From Streptomyces sp. MMBL 11-1 (GTDB lineage: Bacteria > Actinomycetota > Actinomycetes > Streptomycetales > Streptomycetaceae): 64,000 nucleotides of DNA. Positions within the stretch are counted from its first letter, which is position 1; each line of letters opens with the position of its first letter. The stretch spans positions 5,087,001-5,151,000 of the forward strand of contig NZ_CP117709.1 of the NCBI RefSeq assembly GCF_028622875.1. Reading direction: 5' to 3'. Below are positions 24,370-32,550 of this stretch, in pieces. The translations under genes and the position numbers were made by a program. The notes below the pieces were generated by a model, which had not been told where the DNA came from, searched no databases, and saw only the letters and a program-made list of their open reading frames with translations.

Positions 24370-25659
24370 TCAGAACCAGGCAGTTTCAGACCAGGACTTA
24401 GGTGCCCGGGTGACCCAGGAACTGCCATTCCACACCTTCAGCGGCTTCGGAACCCACGCGGCACCGTCCCACACCTTCACCACCGTCGTGGGGGTGCTGT
24501 TGATGTTGTCGACCTCCCCGACAGTTGCGGTACTACCAGCGTCCGCATACCCCTGAAAGCTGGTCCGCAGCGTCCCGAACTTGAGCCACTGAGGGGTGGT
24601 GATGCTCCTGTGCACCGTCCACGTAGCGGCGTCGGGACTGGTCTCCCAGTAGAAGGTTCCGGCGGTTTCACGAAACCGAAACCAACGGTGGGCCGTGGGG
24701 CTGTATGCCAGTGTTGTAGGAGTTGCGTCGAAATAGCCGACAGCATTAATGAAGGAAAGCAGCCCCGTCGACACCGTATACCTGATGGACATGTAGGTGC
24801 CGTTATCCGTTGGGCCAAGAACCATTGCCGAGAACGTCGTGTTGATGCCTCCTGTCGGCATCTTGACGATCTCAGCGAAATGCGCAGACCCGGTGATCTC
24901 GTACCCGGTATCCGTAGCCATGAGACCCGGGTAGGAACTGGTCGCGGGAACGGCGACACGCTTCCAGGCGGCGTTCCAGAAAGTGCCCGAGTAGTACACG
25001 AACCTGGAACCGATGCCGGTGGTGAACTTGTCGACGATCTCGCTCGTGGGAGTGGAGAACAACGCATCCGCTCCCGAGAACTCGACCCACCCCGGGTTCG
25101 TCGTTACAGCGGTGTTCCCGGTAACCAGGTCGGTGGCCCCCGTGCCTCCGTAGTGCAGGGTGCCAGTCTCGGTGGTGGCGCTCGCGTTCTGGGCCTGGTA
25201 ACCGAACTCGCATACGATCCGATCGCCCCCCTGGAGATCGACGGAGCTGGGCAAGGAGATACCGGCCGTTCCCCCTCCCGCCGCAGTCAGCGGGAACGCA
25301 GTGCCTCCGGTGTAGCTGTTCAGCAGGACGCCGCGCACGGCGTCGGTGTCGCCGACCGTGACGTATATGTGGGCACGGACCACCATGGCTGAGGACGACG
25401 ACGACTGGGCCCGACCGTAGATCCAGGCCACGTTGCCCGACAACGTTCCGGCCCTGCGCGCCGGCGGGCTGACCCACCTACCCAGGAGGACGTTGGTAGT
25501 CGTGGCCGAGGTCTCAGCGACGCTCACGCTCGTTGCTGCACCTGCGGGCTGCCGCCCCAGCAGGCCAGTGGTGGTCGACGTCGCATCGGTCCAGGTGCCT
25601 CGCACGGCGGCGGGGGTATACGGGGCGGCTGATGCCGTCAGCCAGAAGCGGGTCGCCAT
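24370..25659 (-). CDS. Tail fibre / minor tail protein, beta-rich
   Basis: 429 aa, ATG at 25659 overlapping the preceding stop (TGATG). The sequence is beta-rich and Thr/Ser/Gly-rich; the middle (HRWFRFRETAGTFYWETSPD, about 345-365) resembles concanavalin/LamG-like domains of actinophage fibres. The C-terminus has short Trp repeats (VKVWDGAAWVPKPLKVWNGS), a known tail-tip motif. Likely receptor binding. It ends the four-gene fibre block. Confidence 0.7.
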   Translation of the reverse strand: MATRFWLTASAAPYTPAAVRGTWTDATSTTTGLLGRQPAGAATSVSVAETSATTTNVLLGRWVSPPARRAGTLSGNVAWIYGRAQSSSSSAMVVRAHIYVTVGDTDAVRGVLLNSYTGGTAFPLTAAGGGTAGISLPSSVDLQGGDRIVCEFGYQAQNASATTETGTLHYGGTGATDLVTGNTAVTTNPGWVEFSGADALFSTPTSEIVDKFTTGIGSRFVYYSGTFWNAAWKRVAVPATSSYPGLMATDTGYEITGSAHFAEIVKMPTGGINTTFSAMVLGPTDNGTYMSIRYTVSTGLLSFINAVGYFDATPTTLAYSPTAHRWFRFRETAGTFYWETSPDAATWTVHRSITTPQWLKFGTLRTSFQGYADAGSTATVGEVDNINSTPTTVVKVWDGAAWVPKPLKVWNGSSWVTRAPKSWSETAWF

Positions 25660-25871
25660 CAGTTCGTATCGATCCACACGTCCCCGAGAGCGGGGCTCGC
25701 GGGAGCGGTGATCCCGACAGTGATCTTCGGGGTGGGGAGCTGCGCCTGCACGACCTTGGCGTCCGCACCCAGTCCCGCGACACCGTTGGCAGCGCCGACG
25801 GCGCTGGAGGTGACCACGTTGCTCGACGCGCTGGCAGGCACTGTCTGTGGCGCGAGCTGTCGGCCGGCCAT
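25659..25871 (-). CDS. Short fibre-associated protein
   Basis: 70 aa, ATG at 25871 overlapping the large fibre's stop. It contains AANGVAGLGADAKVVQAQLP and PASPALGDVWIDTN, both frequent in actinophage fibre linkers. It may once have been joined to its neighbours; now it appears as a separate coupled cistron. Confidence 0.6.
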   Translation of the reverse strand: MAGRQLAPQTVPASASSNVVTSSAVGAANGVAGLGADAKVVQAQLPTPKITVGITAPASPALGDVWIDTN

Positions 25872-26980
25872 CAGCCCACCACCGTCACGCGGAAGCTGTC
25901 GGCGGCGTAGCTTGTGGCCGTGGTGAGGCTCACCGTATTCGCGTCCACCACGACCCACTTCGCGCCGACCAGCTCGCCGCTGCTGATCTCCTTCAGCGAC
26001 GGCTCCAGGATGTCGACGCTGTTGAGGTTGTGGGTGATGCTCAGCGGAACGCCGCCCGTGAGCGCTCCGACGTTCGCGGTGTACTTACCGACTGCTCCCA
26101 GGGCCGCGCGGGCGCCCGCAACGGTGGTCGCGCCGGTGCCGCCCTTGGCGACAGTAACCAGCCCGACCGTCAGGCCCGAGGCCGACTTCGTAAGGGTGGC
26201 GTCTGCCAGCTCCAGACTGATCGTGGTGCCGGACAGCTCGATTCCGAGGCCGTCTGCTGTGTACGTCTGCCCCCCGCTGCTGAACTGCGTCCAGACCTGC
26301 GTCCAGGACCCGGGCGCCCCGGAAGGGGTGGCCGTCTGCATGTACTGGGTGCCGGCTTTGGTGCCTTCGGCCACTGCCACCAGTGTCCCGTCGAGGACTT
26401 CGCCGGCGGTGTCCGCGTCCGACCGGCGGGTGGCCGCCTGCCCGGAGCCGGGGTAGATGTAGATCCCGTTCTGGGTACCGGTGGTCTGTGCCACCGCCAG
26501 GAACGAGTTGCCGGCCGACATGGTGACGCCGTCGACCGCAGCCGGAAGCGTCGAGAGGTCGACGTTGGCACTCGCGATCACGCGCACCGGGTCCTTGACG
26601 GCGATGCCTGCGCGGGCATTGTCCACGTACTGCTTCGTGGCCAGGTCCGTCGCTGCGGTCGGGTCGGCGCCGTTCGTTGCCCTCTGTCCGGCGAAGTTCA
26701 CCGGCGCACTCGGACTCGCGAATTCGTCGAGCCGATATCCCTTCACGACCGACGCGAGGTCACTGATGGTGCTCGCGCTCTGAGTGCCGGTCTGGTCCCC
26801 TCGGGCCAGCACGTCCTTCCACACGCTGGCGTTCCAGACCTTGAGCGTGTGACTGACAGTGTCAGTCCAAAGCTGGCCCTCAACAGGCGTTGAGGGAGCG
26901 GAACTTGAGGACTCGGGGACCAGGCCCTGGACGGGCAGCTTGTTCAGCTTGACCGGAAAACGGAAGTCCGTCACAGCCAT
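25871..26980 (-). CDS. Tail fibre protein
   Basis: 369 aa, ATG at 26980 with GGAGCG. Typical phage fibre composition: VEGQLWTDTVSHTLKVWNAS, TAATDLATKQYVDNARAGI and GGTGATTVAGARAALGA are recurrent fibre motifs. The C-terminal 80 residues form a small beta domain with SITHNLNSVDI. It is a likely trimeric fibre or shaft. Confidence 0.8.
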   Translation of the reverse strand: MAVTDFRFPVKLNKLPVQGLVPESSSSAPSTPVEGQLWTDTVSHTLKVWNASVWKDVLARGDQTGTQSASTISDLASVVKGYRLDEFASPSAPVNFAGQRATNGADPTAATDLATKQYVDNARAGIAVKDPVRVIASANVDLSTLPAAVDGVTMSAGNSFLAVAQTTGTQNGIYIYPGSGQAATRRSDADTAGEVLDGTLVAVAEGTKAGTQYMQTATPSGAPGSWTQVWTQFSSGGQTYTADGLGIELSGTTISLELADATLTKSASGLTVGLVTVAKGGTGATTVAGARAALGAVGKYTANVGALTGGVPLSITHNLNSVDILEPSLKEISSGELVGAKWVVVDANTVSLTTATSYAADSFRVTVVG

Positions 26981-26989
26981 CGGGCGCTC

Positions 26990-27661
26990 CTAGTGCAGTA
27001 CAGCCGAGCCGGTCTCCGCAACGGCGAAGCGCACCCGGACGGTGGTGGGGGATGGGTAGTCGACCGAGCCGCCGATCTCACGGCCGGATGTGTCGTAGAC
27101 CGTCACCAGGGGCCGGTACGGCAAGGTGTGTGGGATGGTCCACTCGTTGCTGCCAGCCGATTGGGTCCACTCCTGGGGGCGGGGCGCGGTCCGTGCTTCC
27201 AGCGCGCTGAGCTGCGCGAGGCTGACATCTCCGGGCTCGCCCTTCTCGCCCTTGGCGCCGCGCGGACCCGTGACGGGCAGGTAGTTGCCCGTGTACGGGT
27301 TGATGGGCGCGATGTCCGCCAGGTCGACCGTCGTCGCCGACGCCGGCAGTGCTATGTGAAAGACGCGCCGTGGAAGGCCCTTGAGCTTCTCCGTGACCTG
27401 GTAGGCCCAGTGGGAGGGGGACATGCCCGGCGCGTCCGTCGCTATCAGCGTCACCTCGAACCCGCCCTGTTCGTCGAGGGTGACCTTCGCGGGTGTGGCG
27501 GCAAAGATGTCTGACCCCGGCAGCGTCAGAACCGACGGCGGGGCAAAAGACACGCTCCCCACCAGCGGCGTGCCATCGGGGGCTATGTAGCGGCCGGTCA
27601 ACCTGGTCGACGGAATCCCGGCCGGCATCTCGGAAGCGGATAGGTCAGGAGTCAGGGTCAT
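26990..27661 (-). CDS. Fibre protein with short collagen-like stretch
   Basis: 223 aa. An N-terminal beta domain (TGRYIAPDGTPLVGSVSFAP) is followed by a collagen-like GPRGAKGEKGEPGD (about 131-144), then a C-terminal receptor-like domain. It overlaps the upstream connector gene by 17 bases. This is probably the proximal part of the fibre block. Confidence 0.75.
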   Translation of the reverse strand: MTLTPDLSASEMPAGIPSTRLTGRYIAPDGTPLVGSVSFAPPSVLTLPGSDIFAATPAKVTLDEQGGFEVTLIATDAPGMSPSHWAYQVTEKLKGLPRRVFHIALPASATTVDLADIAPINPYTGNYLPVTGPRGAKGEKGEPGDVSLAQLSALEARTAPRPQEWTQSAGSNEWTIPHTLPYRPLVTVYDTSGREIGGSVDYPSPTTVRVRFAVAETGSAVLH

Positions 27662-28250
27662 CGCTTGCGCCTTCCTCCGGAGGGTGGATCACCGTCTGGG
27701 CCATCAGCTCGGCAGGCACAGGGTGCTGCGAGGGGTCGATGAGGTAATTCGCGAACAACGGGTCGTTGACCAGCTCGTCGGATTTGATCTGCTGCGCCTC
27801 GATCACGACAACCACGTCACGCCGACGGATCTGACCGAGCACGTTCACGCGCTGCACGGCATAGAGGGCGTTGTCGTAGGCAATCCGGTCGCGCTGGAAT
27901 GAGCCGTGCTTGATGTCCATTTCGCTCAGCCCGAACTTGGTGAGCTGGTCGAATTCGAGGACGACCCGCAGGGTGTCGGTGATGTACAGGCCCGCGTCGC
28001 GGGGGTCCTCGTTGGCGGACTCCACGTGCGTGACGTGCAGCGCTGGTAGCTGCCACTTGCCGTAGAACACCCTCCCGACGCCTGTGGCTTCGTCGTAGAC
28101 GTCGTGCATATCCGATTCGTCGCGCCGGAATCGCCAGTAGGTGACACTGTCACCGGTGCGGTTCTGCCAGCCACGCAAAGCACGGTGAATGAGGGTCGTC
28201 TCGGTATTCACACCGAAACGGCCCCGCTTCCAGTCGAGTCGCGACCACAC
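27645..28250 (-). CDS. Head-tail connector/neck protein, putative
   Basis: 201 aa, GTG at 28250. No named domain recognised. It includes VVLEFDQLTKFGLSEMDIKHG and lies after the larger connector candidate. Place and size suggest a neck or tail-completion protein. Confidence 0.6.
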   Translation of the reverse strand: MWSRLDWKRGRFGVNTETTLIHRALRGWQNRTGDSVTYWRFRRDESDMHDVYDEATGVGRVFYGKWQLPALHVTHVESANEDPRDAGLYITDTLRVVLEFDQLTKFGLSEMDIKHGSFQRDRIAYDNALYAVQRVNVLGQIRRRDVVVVIEAQQIKSDELVNDPLFANYLIDPSQHPVPAELMAQTVIHPPEEGASDDPDS

Positions 28251-28256
28251 CGTGAA

Positions 28257-29087
28257 TCACCCCCACGTGCCTGGGTAGAGCGGCGAGGTCACACCCGACT
28301 CGTCGTCATAGGCATCGCCGTCGATCGGAGGCAGCAGCCGCTCGGGCTTCCCGGTGTCGTCGTACTCACGCGGCTGAAAAATCGGGACCAGGCGGTTGGT
28401 GGACCGCGAGACCCGACGGAGTTGGAACTGCTCGATACGCGCGAGGCCAACATTGAGCTGCTGCGCCAGCGCGTTGTACCGGGCCTGGAGTTCGGCGAGG
28501 TGTTCCATGAGCTGCCGGTAGCGCTGGCTGCGCGGGACGAACGTCCCCTCCGCCGTGTTCACGTCGATGTCCGTGGCCGCGTCCGTCGCGAGCGTCCACA
28601 GCGCGTTGACCGTGGCCAGGTACGCGACCAGGGGCTCCTCCACCGCCGGGAGGTTCTCCAGCTCGATGGGCTCCAGGTCGTACCGGATATGGCCGTGGCC
28701 GTCGCGGTATCGGGTCTTGATCGTGCGGCCGTACGTCTGCTGGGTCATCGCGTCACTGACGTATGTCTCCAGCTCCGCGTCGGCGAACATGCCTTCGGAC
28801 CTGCCCCGCACGATCAGAGTCTGTCCGTGTCGCAGCGGCGAGTAGTCCGTGTTGATCAGCAGAATCGAGCCCTCGGCCGGATTGAGGACGTAGTCGGAGT
28901 CGGGTTCCAGCTCGACGGAGACTGCGGGCTCGGTAGTGACCACCTTCGCGACCACGCTGGTGACGTTGACCTCGGACAAGTCGTAACTCGACAGCTCATC
29001 GCCGCCGATGAAGGTGTCAACAAAGGGCGCCGGAAGGTCGCCGATCTCCGAACGCACGCGCCGGAGAATGCCCGCGAGCGTCGCCAC
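28257..29087 (-). CDS. Putative head-tail adaptor
   Basis: 276 aa, starting MATLAGILRRVRSEIGDLPA. It is largely helical in its second half with a coiled-coil stretch (QRYRQLMEHLAELQARYNAL). The start and the gene position after the capsid gene fit a head-completion/adaptor role. No sequence motif proves it. Confidence 0.6.
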   Translation of the reverse strand: MATLAGILRRVRSEIGDLPAPFVDTFIGGDELSSYDLSEVNVTSVVAKVVTTEPAVSVELEPDSDYVLNPAEGSILLINTDYSPLRHGQTLIVRGRSEGMFADAELETYVSDAMTQQTYGRTIKTRYRDGHGHIRYDLEPIELENLPAVEEPLVAYLATVNALWTLATDAATDIDVNTAEGTFVPRSQRYRQLMEHLAELQARYNALAQQLNVGLARIEQFQLRRVSRSTNRLVPIFQPREYDDTGKPERLLPPIDGDAYDDESGVTSPLYPGTWG

Positions 29088-29088
29088 C

Positions 29089-29574
29089 TCACGTCACCGC
29101 CAGCGTCATCGACAGTGCGCCGACCGCGAGCTGGAGCGCCTGGTTCTGCTGGGTCGTGATGGCGGAGTCCAAATTCCAAGCCATCAGGCACAGGCCGGTG
29201 GGCTGGCCGGCCGAGGACGTCATGCGCGTCACCAGCGCTGCGCCGGCCACGGGCGCCGCGAGCCCGGTGGGGTCGCTGAAGGGTCCGAACTGGACAAGAT
29301 CAACGTTCGCGGACCGCCGGGTGTCCGTGGAGGCTGGGCCCCAAGGGACCGGCTGGCGGGCATAGCCGGTCCCGGCGGCCTCGATGCCCAGCAGCGTCGC
29401 CATGTCGGTCTGGACGTCGGTGACGGTCTGGGTCAGCAGCATCAGATACGTCGTCTTCGGCGTGGGGTTCCCCCCGGCGACTTTGGCCTGCCACTCGGCC
29501 TCCAGTCCCGTGGAGCGGCCGGTGAGGAAATCCAGCGCCGACACAGCCCCCTGGACCGCGATGAACCCGGGCAT
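29089..29574 (-). CDS. Hypothetical virion protein in connector module
   Basis: 161 aa, ATG at 29574 overlapping the previous stop (TGATG). Ala/Thr-rich, opening MPGFIAVQGAVSALDFLTGR. I cannot place it in a family. Coupled translation with both neighbours indicates a shared structural role. Confidence 0.65.
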   Translation of the reverse strand: MPGFIAVQGAVSALDFLTGRSTGLEAEWQAKVAGGNPTPKTTYLMLLTQTVTDVQTDMATLLGIEAAGTGYARQPVPWGPASTDTRRSANVDLVQFGPFSDPTGLAAPVAGAALVTRMTSSAGQPTGLCLMAWNLDSAITTQQNQALQLAVGALSMTLAVT

Positions 29575-29954
29575 CAGGCATCACCGACGGAACTCTGCTG
29601 AGCCTGCCAGTCTGCCCACTCGGGCGGCTCCTTGCCCTGGCCGACCAGCTCGACGAACTGGGAGAGGGGGAAGCTGATGTGATGCTGGGAGAGACGGCCC
29701 GGCGCGCTCGCCTCCAGCCACATGCACAACACGGTCTTCTCAGAGCTGTAGCCGACGCCGTACGTGGCCGGCTCCAGGATTTCCAGCACCAGGAGCTGCC
29801 GGTCCTCTTCTTCGGCCGTTTGCTGATCGCCGGCCCGGTAGAGGCGCTTTCGGGCGAGCATGCCGACGCCCTCACCGAAATCGGTGAGCAGCGTGTACCA
29901 CCTGCCCTTCACGGGCGTTGCTCCGGTGGACTTGAGAGGCTTGATCGCAGCCAT
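29574..29954 (-). CDS. Hypothetical protein in connector module
   Basis: 126 aa, opening MAAIKPLKSTGATPVKGRWY. No recognised motif. Coupled to the gene at 29089-29574. Confidence 0.65.
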   Translation of the reverse strand: MAAIKPLKSTGATPVKGRWYTLLTDFGEGVGMLARKRLYRAGDQQTAEEEDRQLLVLEILEPATYGVGYSSEKTVLCMWLEASAPGRLSQHHISFPLSQFVELVGQGKEPPEWADWQAQQSSVGDA

Positions 29955-29973
29955 TATGTGCCGTTCCCTCCGG

Positions 29974-30360
29974 TCAGAGCCACTGCCAGACGTATCCGAG
30001 CCGGTCCAGGTGCAGAGCGACGTTGAGGGGGACGGTGTAGACCTGACCCTCCTTGAAATCGAATTCCGTACCCTGGCCGATCGTCACCTTCTCCAGGTCG
30101 CACGCAATGCGAATATTCACCGTCTCGGGGGGAAGCTCGACCGGCCCGTCCGGCGCGGCTTCCTCGCCGACGGATTCGAGCGTGCGGCCCTTCTCGTCAA
30201 GCTCGATGGGCTTGTCGAGATTTGCTGCCTGCTCGGCGTGGTGCATAGCCAGTTCGCCCTTGCGCCGAGTGAGTTCCTCGGCGTGCTCCTCGGCAAGCTG
30301 ACGCTTCTTGTTGCCGGTGAAATCCTTGGGGTTCGGCTTGGTGCGGGGGTTCGCGGGCAC
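29974..30360 (-). CDS. Hypothetical protein after major capsid
   Basis: 128 aa. A Lys/Glu-rich helical N-terminus (KKRQLAEEHAEELTRRKGEL) is followed by a beta-rich C-terminus (VTIGQGTEFDFKEGQVYTV). First gene downstream of the capsid after a strong hairpin. A head-tail connector or capsid decoration protein is possible; not determined. Confidence 0.65.
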   Translation of the reverse strand: MPANPRTKPNPKDFTGNKKRQLAEEHAEELTRRKGELAMHHAEQAANLDKPIELDEKGRTLESVGEEAAPDGPVELPPETVNIRIACDLEKVTIGQGTEFDFKEGQVYTVPLNVALHLDRLGYVWQWL

Positions 30361-30390
30361 GGGTGGTCTCCTATCGAATCGGGTGAGGAA

Positions 30391-30428
30391 TTCCGGGGCG
30401 GCGAGAGTCGATCACCGCCGCCCCGGAA
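30391..30428. terminator. Perfect 13-bp hairpin after the capsid gene
   Basis: TTCCGGGGCGGCG and CGCCGCCCCGGAA flank a 12-nt loop. It follows the capsid stop (30461) by about 30 bases and likely sets capsid over connector expression by partial termination or 3'-end protection. Confidence 0.65.
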
Positions 30429-30460
30429 GGATGGGGGCTAGGCCCCGATGGGCGAGCCGA

Positions 30461-31603
30461 TCAGTTCGTCGCGCACTGCACCACGGCATAATCGGTGATG
30501 AGCCCGAGCCCGAACACCGAATACCAGGCCAGGGCGTGTTCCCTTCCGAAGTCGAGCACACCGCCGTCACGCAATTCCACGGGCAGCGAGATGGCGTGGC
30601 CGGCGGCGTTGTCACCGATCACCAGGGCGCGGTAGATGGGGTTCGTCGGCGCATTCGGGTTGGACGGAGTCGACGTGACAGAGGGAATCGCCGGGGTCGA
30701 TCCCGAGGCGCTACGGGAGGGCTGTCCGCCCCACTTCTGGGCCGTGTTGGTGGGGATGTTGGTCCCCATCTGCTGAGTCGGCGGCTGAGTCGTGTTGCCC
30801 TGGAAGACCTGCGTGGTTTCGATGAACACCACGTCATTCAGCCTGCCGATTTCCCCGAGCATGAAGTTCCCCGGGGCTGCATACTTCGTCACCTCGATGA
30901 ATTCCGGATCATCGCGAAGCCGACGGCTCTGGTGGGGGTGAACGAAGGCGACGTACGTCTCACCCAGTCGGGGGACGTTCTTCGTGGCGAGGGTTTCCAC
31001 GGCGTCCTTGACCAGGGCAGACGTGAAGTAGAAGCCACCGTTCGTGGCCATGGTCGCCTCGGAGTCGGCGAACATTCCCCGGTCGTACGGAGAAAGCGGG
31101 GTCCGCGCGGCGCCTGCCGACCAGGAGGCCAGCTTGTCGTATCCGTAAAGGACGGAGGGGGCGCCGAGGAGAGTGTCCCGGCAGAGCGCGTCCAGGTAGG
31201 TCGCCATGTTTCGTCCGAGAAGCCGGGCGCCGCTTGCCATAACGTCATCGAAAGACGCGTTGAGCAGCAGTTCAGTGACCGCGATGGCGAAGCCGTGCTC
31301 GGCGACCGTAATGGTGATCTGCTCGGCGGACAGCGCGTGCGTCTCCATGCGCACGCCCTCAACGAGCTGCTGAGCCCCGTCCAGCGAGCGGTAACGCATG
31401 AAGTTCACCGTAAGCCCGGGGGCAGTCCCAAGCTCGGTTTTCTTGACCATGAATTGCTCGAACCTGAGCACCGGCATTGCCTGGAAGAGAATTTCCTTCG
31501 ACCAGATGGTCTGGATGGCCGGGGTGAGCATCGTGGAGTTGGCCGCCGTATAGGCGGTCGGCGTGGGGGACAGGACCGGAGTCCCGGTGATTCCGCTTGC
31601 CAC
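30461..31603 (-). CDS. Major capsid protein, N4-gp56-like HK97 fold
   Basis: 380 aa, GTG at 31603 with AGAGG. The phrases LTPAIQTIWSKEILFQAMP, FEQFMVKKTELGTAPG, ITITVAEHGFAIAVTELLL and RNMATYLDALCRDTLLG are typical of the N4 gp56 major-capsid family. A Pro/Ser/Thr-rich insertion (about 275-320) is probably a surface loop. It follows the scaffold gene and precedes connectors, as expected. Confidence 0.92.
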   Translation of the reverse strand: MASGITGTPVLSPTPTAYTAANSTMLTPAIQTIWSKEILFQAMPVLRFEQFMVKKTELGTAPGLTVNFMRYRSLDGAQQLVEGVRMETHALSAEQITITVAEHGFAIAVTELLLNASFDDVMASGARLLGRNMATYLDALCRDTLLGAPSVLYGYDKLASWSAGAARTPLSPYDRGMFADSEATMATNGGFYFTSALVKDAVETLATKNVPRLGETYVAFVHPHQSRRLRDDPEFIEVTKYAAPGNFMLGEIGRLNDVVFIETTQVFQGNTTQPPTQQMGTNIPTNTAQKWGGQPSRSASGSTPAIPSVTSTPSNPNAPTNPIYRALVIGDNAAGHAISLPVELRDGGVLDFGREHALAWYSVFGLGLITDYAVVQCATN

Positions 31604-31628
31604 GGGAACCTCTCATTCCGTGAAGGGG

Positions 31629-31658
31629 CCGCCGGAATGAGTAGGAATGAGAGGCGGG
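31629..31658 (-). repeat. Intergenic hairpin element, copy before capsid gene
   Basis: Minus strand: CCGCC, a loop with TCTCATTCCTACTCATTCC, then GGCGG. Nearly identical to the copy at 32516-32546 and related to that at 20804-20837; all three precede genes whose products are needed in high copy. Confidence 0.7.
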
Positions 31659-31674
31659 TGGGCAGGTGGCGGGA

Positions 31675-32496
31675 CTAGTCGAAGAGTCCGCGCTGGCTGG
31701 TGTTGTTGGCTGCTGCGCCGAGGAGCTGGTTGCGGTACTTCGCGAATTCGCTCATCGGCATGTTCTTGATGTCTTCGACGGAAAGCTGGCGGTTGCCCGC
31801 GTCACCGTCCGTGGGGCCGTTTCCGGTGTAGCCGGTCGACGCCACTCCCCGCATCTGCGACCGTGCTGCCTGCTGCGCAGACTGCAACGAGGTAAAGATG
31901 GCGTCCGTCTTGGCCTTCAGCATCTCGATCGACTGGTCGACCTCTTCCGGGGTATTACCCGCCACGAGGTCGCGCAGCTCGGGAGCAATGCTGCTGCTCT
32001 CCGCGTTGATTCGCTCCTGAATGTACGCACGCAGCCGATTGAATTCAGCTTCCTTCGCGAGAGTCGCCCGCTCCTGCTCTCGCTCCCGCTGTAGCTCCTC
32101 GAAGCGACGCTCCCACTCGGTGGAACGCTCATCGACCAGCTTCCGGGCGGACATGTCCGCCTCCGCCTTCTCCTTGGCGGCCTGCTCCTCGGCGGCCTGA
32201 CGCTCCGCCTCCGCCTTCTCGCGAGCCTCCCGGTCCTCGCGGAGCTGGGCGAGTTCGGCTTCGAGGCCCTGGAGCCTCTCGTCGCCCTTCTGGAGCCGGC
32301 TGTACAGCTTGTCCTTCTCCTCCTGGCGCGCACGCTCCACATCGGCCTGCGTGAAGCTGCGGCCTTCAGCGGCGGGTGCTGCCGGCGGTGCGGCGGGGCG
32401 GATGGTGACGGTGCCGTCGGGATTGGTGGGTGCGCCGCTGCCAGGGTGGGGCGCCGGCGGGGCCGGGGCGTCAGCGGGGTTCGAGTTTTCGGGCAC
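31675..32496 (-). CDS. Scaffolding protein
   Basis: 273 aa. A Pro/Ala-rich N-terminus is followed by a long charged coiled coil (about 45-155, for example FTQADVERARQEEKDKLYSR) and a polar C-terminus. Composition, length and place between portal and capsid are typical for phage scaffolds, which guide capsid assembly and then leave. No protease is visible in the neighbourhood. Confidence 0.88.
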   Translation of the reverse strand: MPENSNPADAPAPPAPHPGSGAPTNPDGTVTIRPAAPPAAPAAEGRSFTQADVERARQEEKDKLYSRLQKGDERLQGLEAELAQLREDREAREKAEAERQAAEEQAAKEKAEADMSARKLVDERSTEWERRFEELQREREQERATLAKEAEFNRLRAYIQERINAESSSIAPELRDLVAGNTPEEVDQSIEMLKAKTDAIFTSLQSAQQAARSQMRGVASTGYTGNGPTDGDAGNRQLSVEDIKNMPMSEFAKYRNQLLGAAANNTSQRGLFD

Positions 32497-32515
32497 TTCT
32501 ACTCCAGGCTGGGTA

Positions 32516-32546
32516 GCCGCCGGAATGAGTAGGAATGAGAGGCGGG
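32516..32546 (-). repeat. Intergenic hairpin element, copy before scaffold gene
   Basis: Same CCGCC...GGCGG element as before the capsid gene, starting a few bases beyond the portal stop. Confidence 0.7.
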
Positions 32547-32550
32547 CGGT

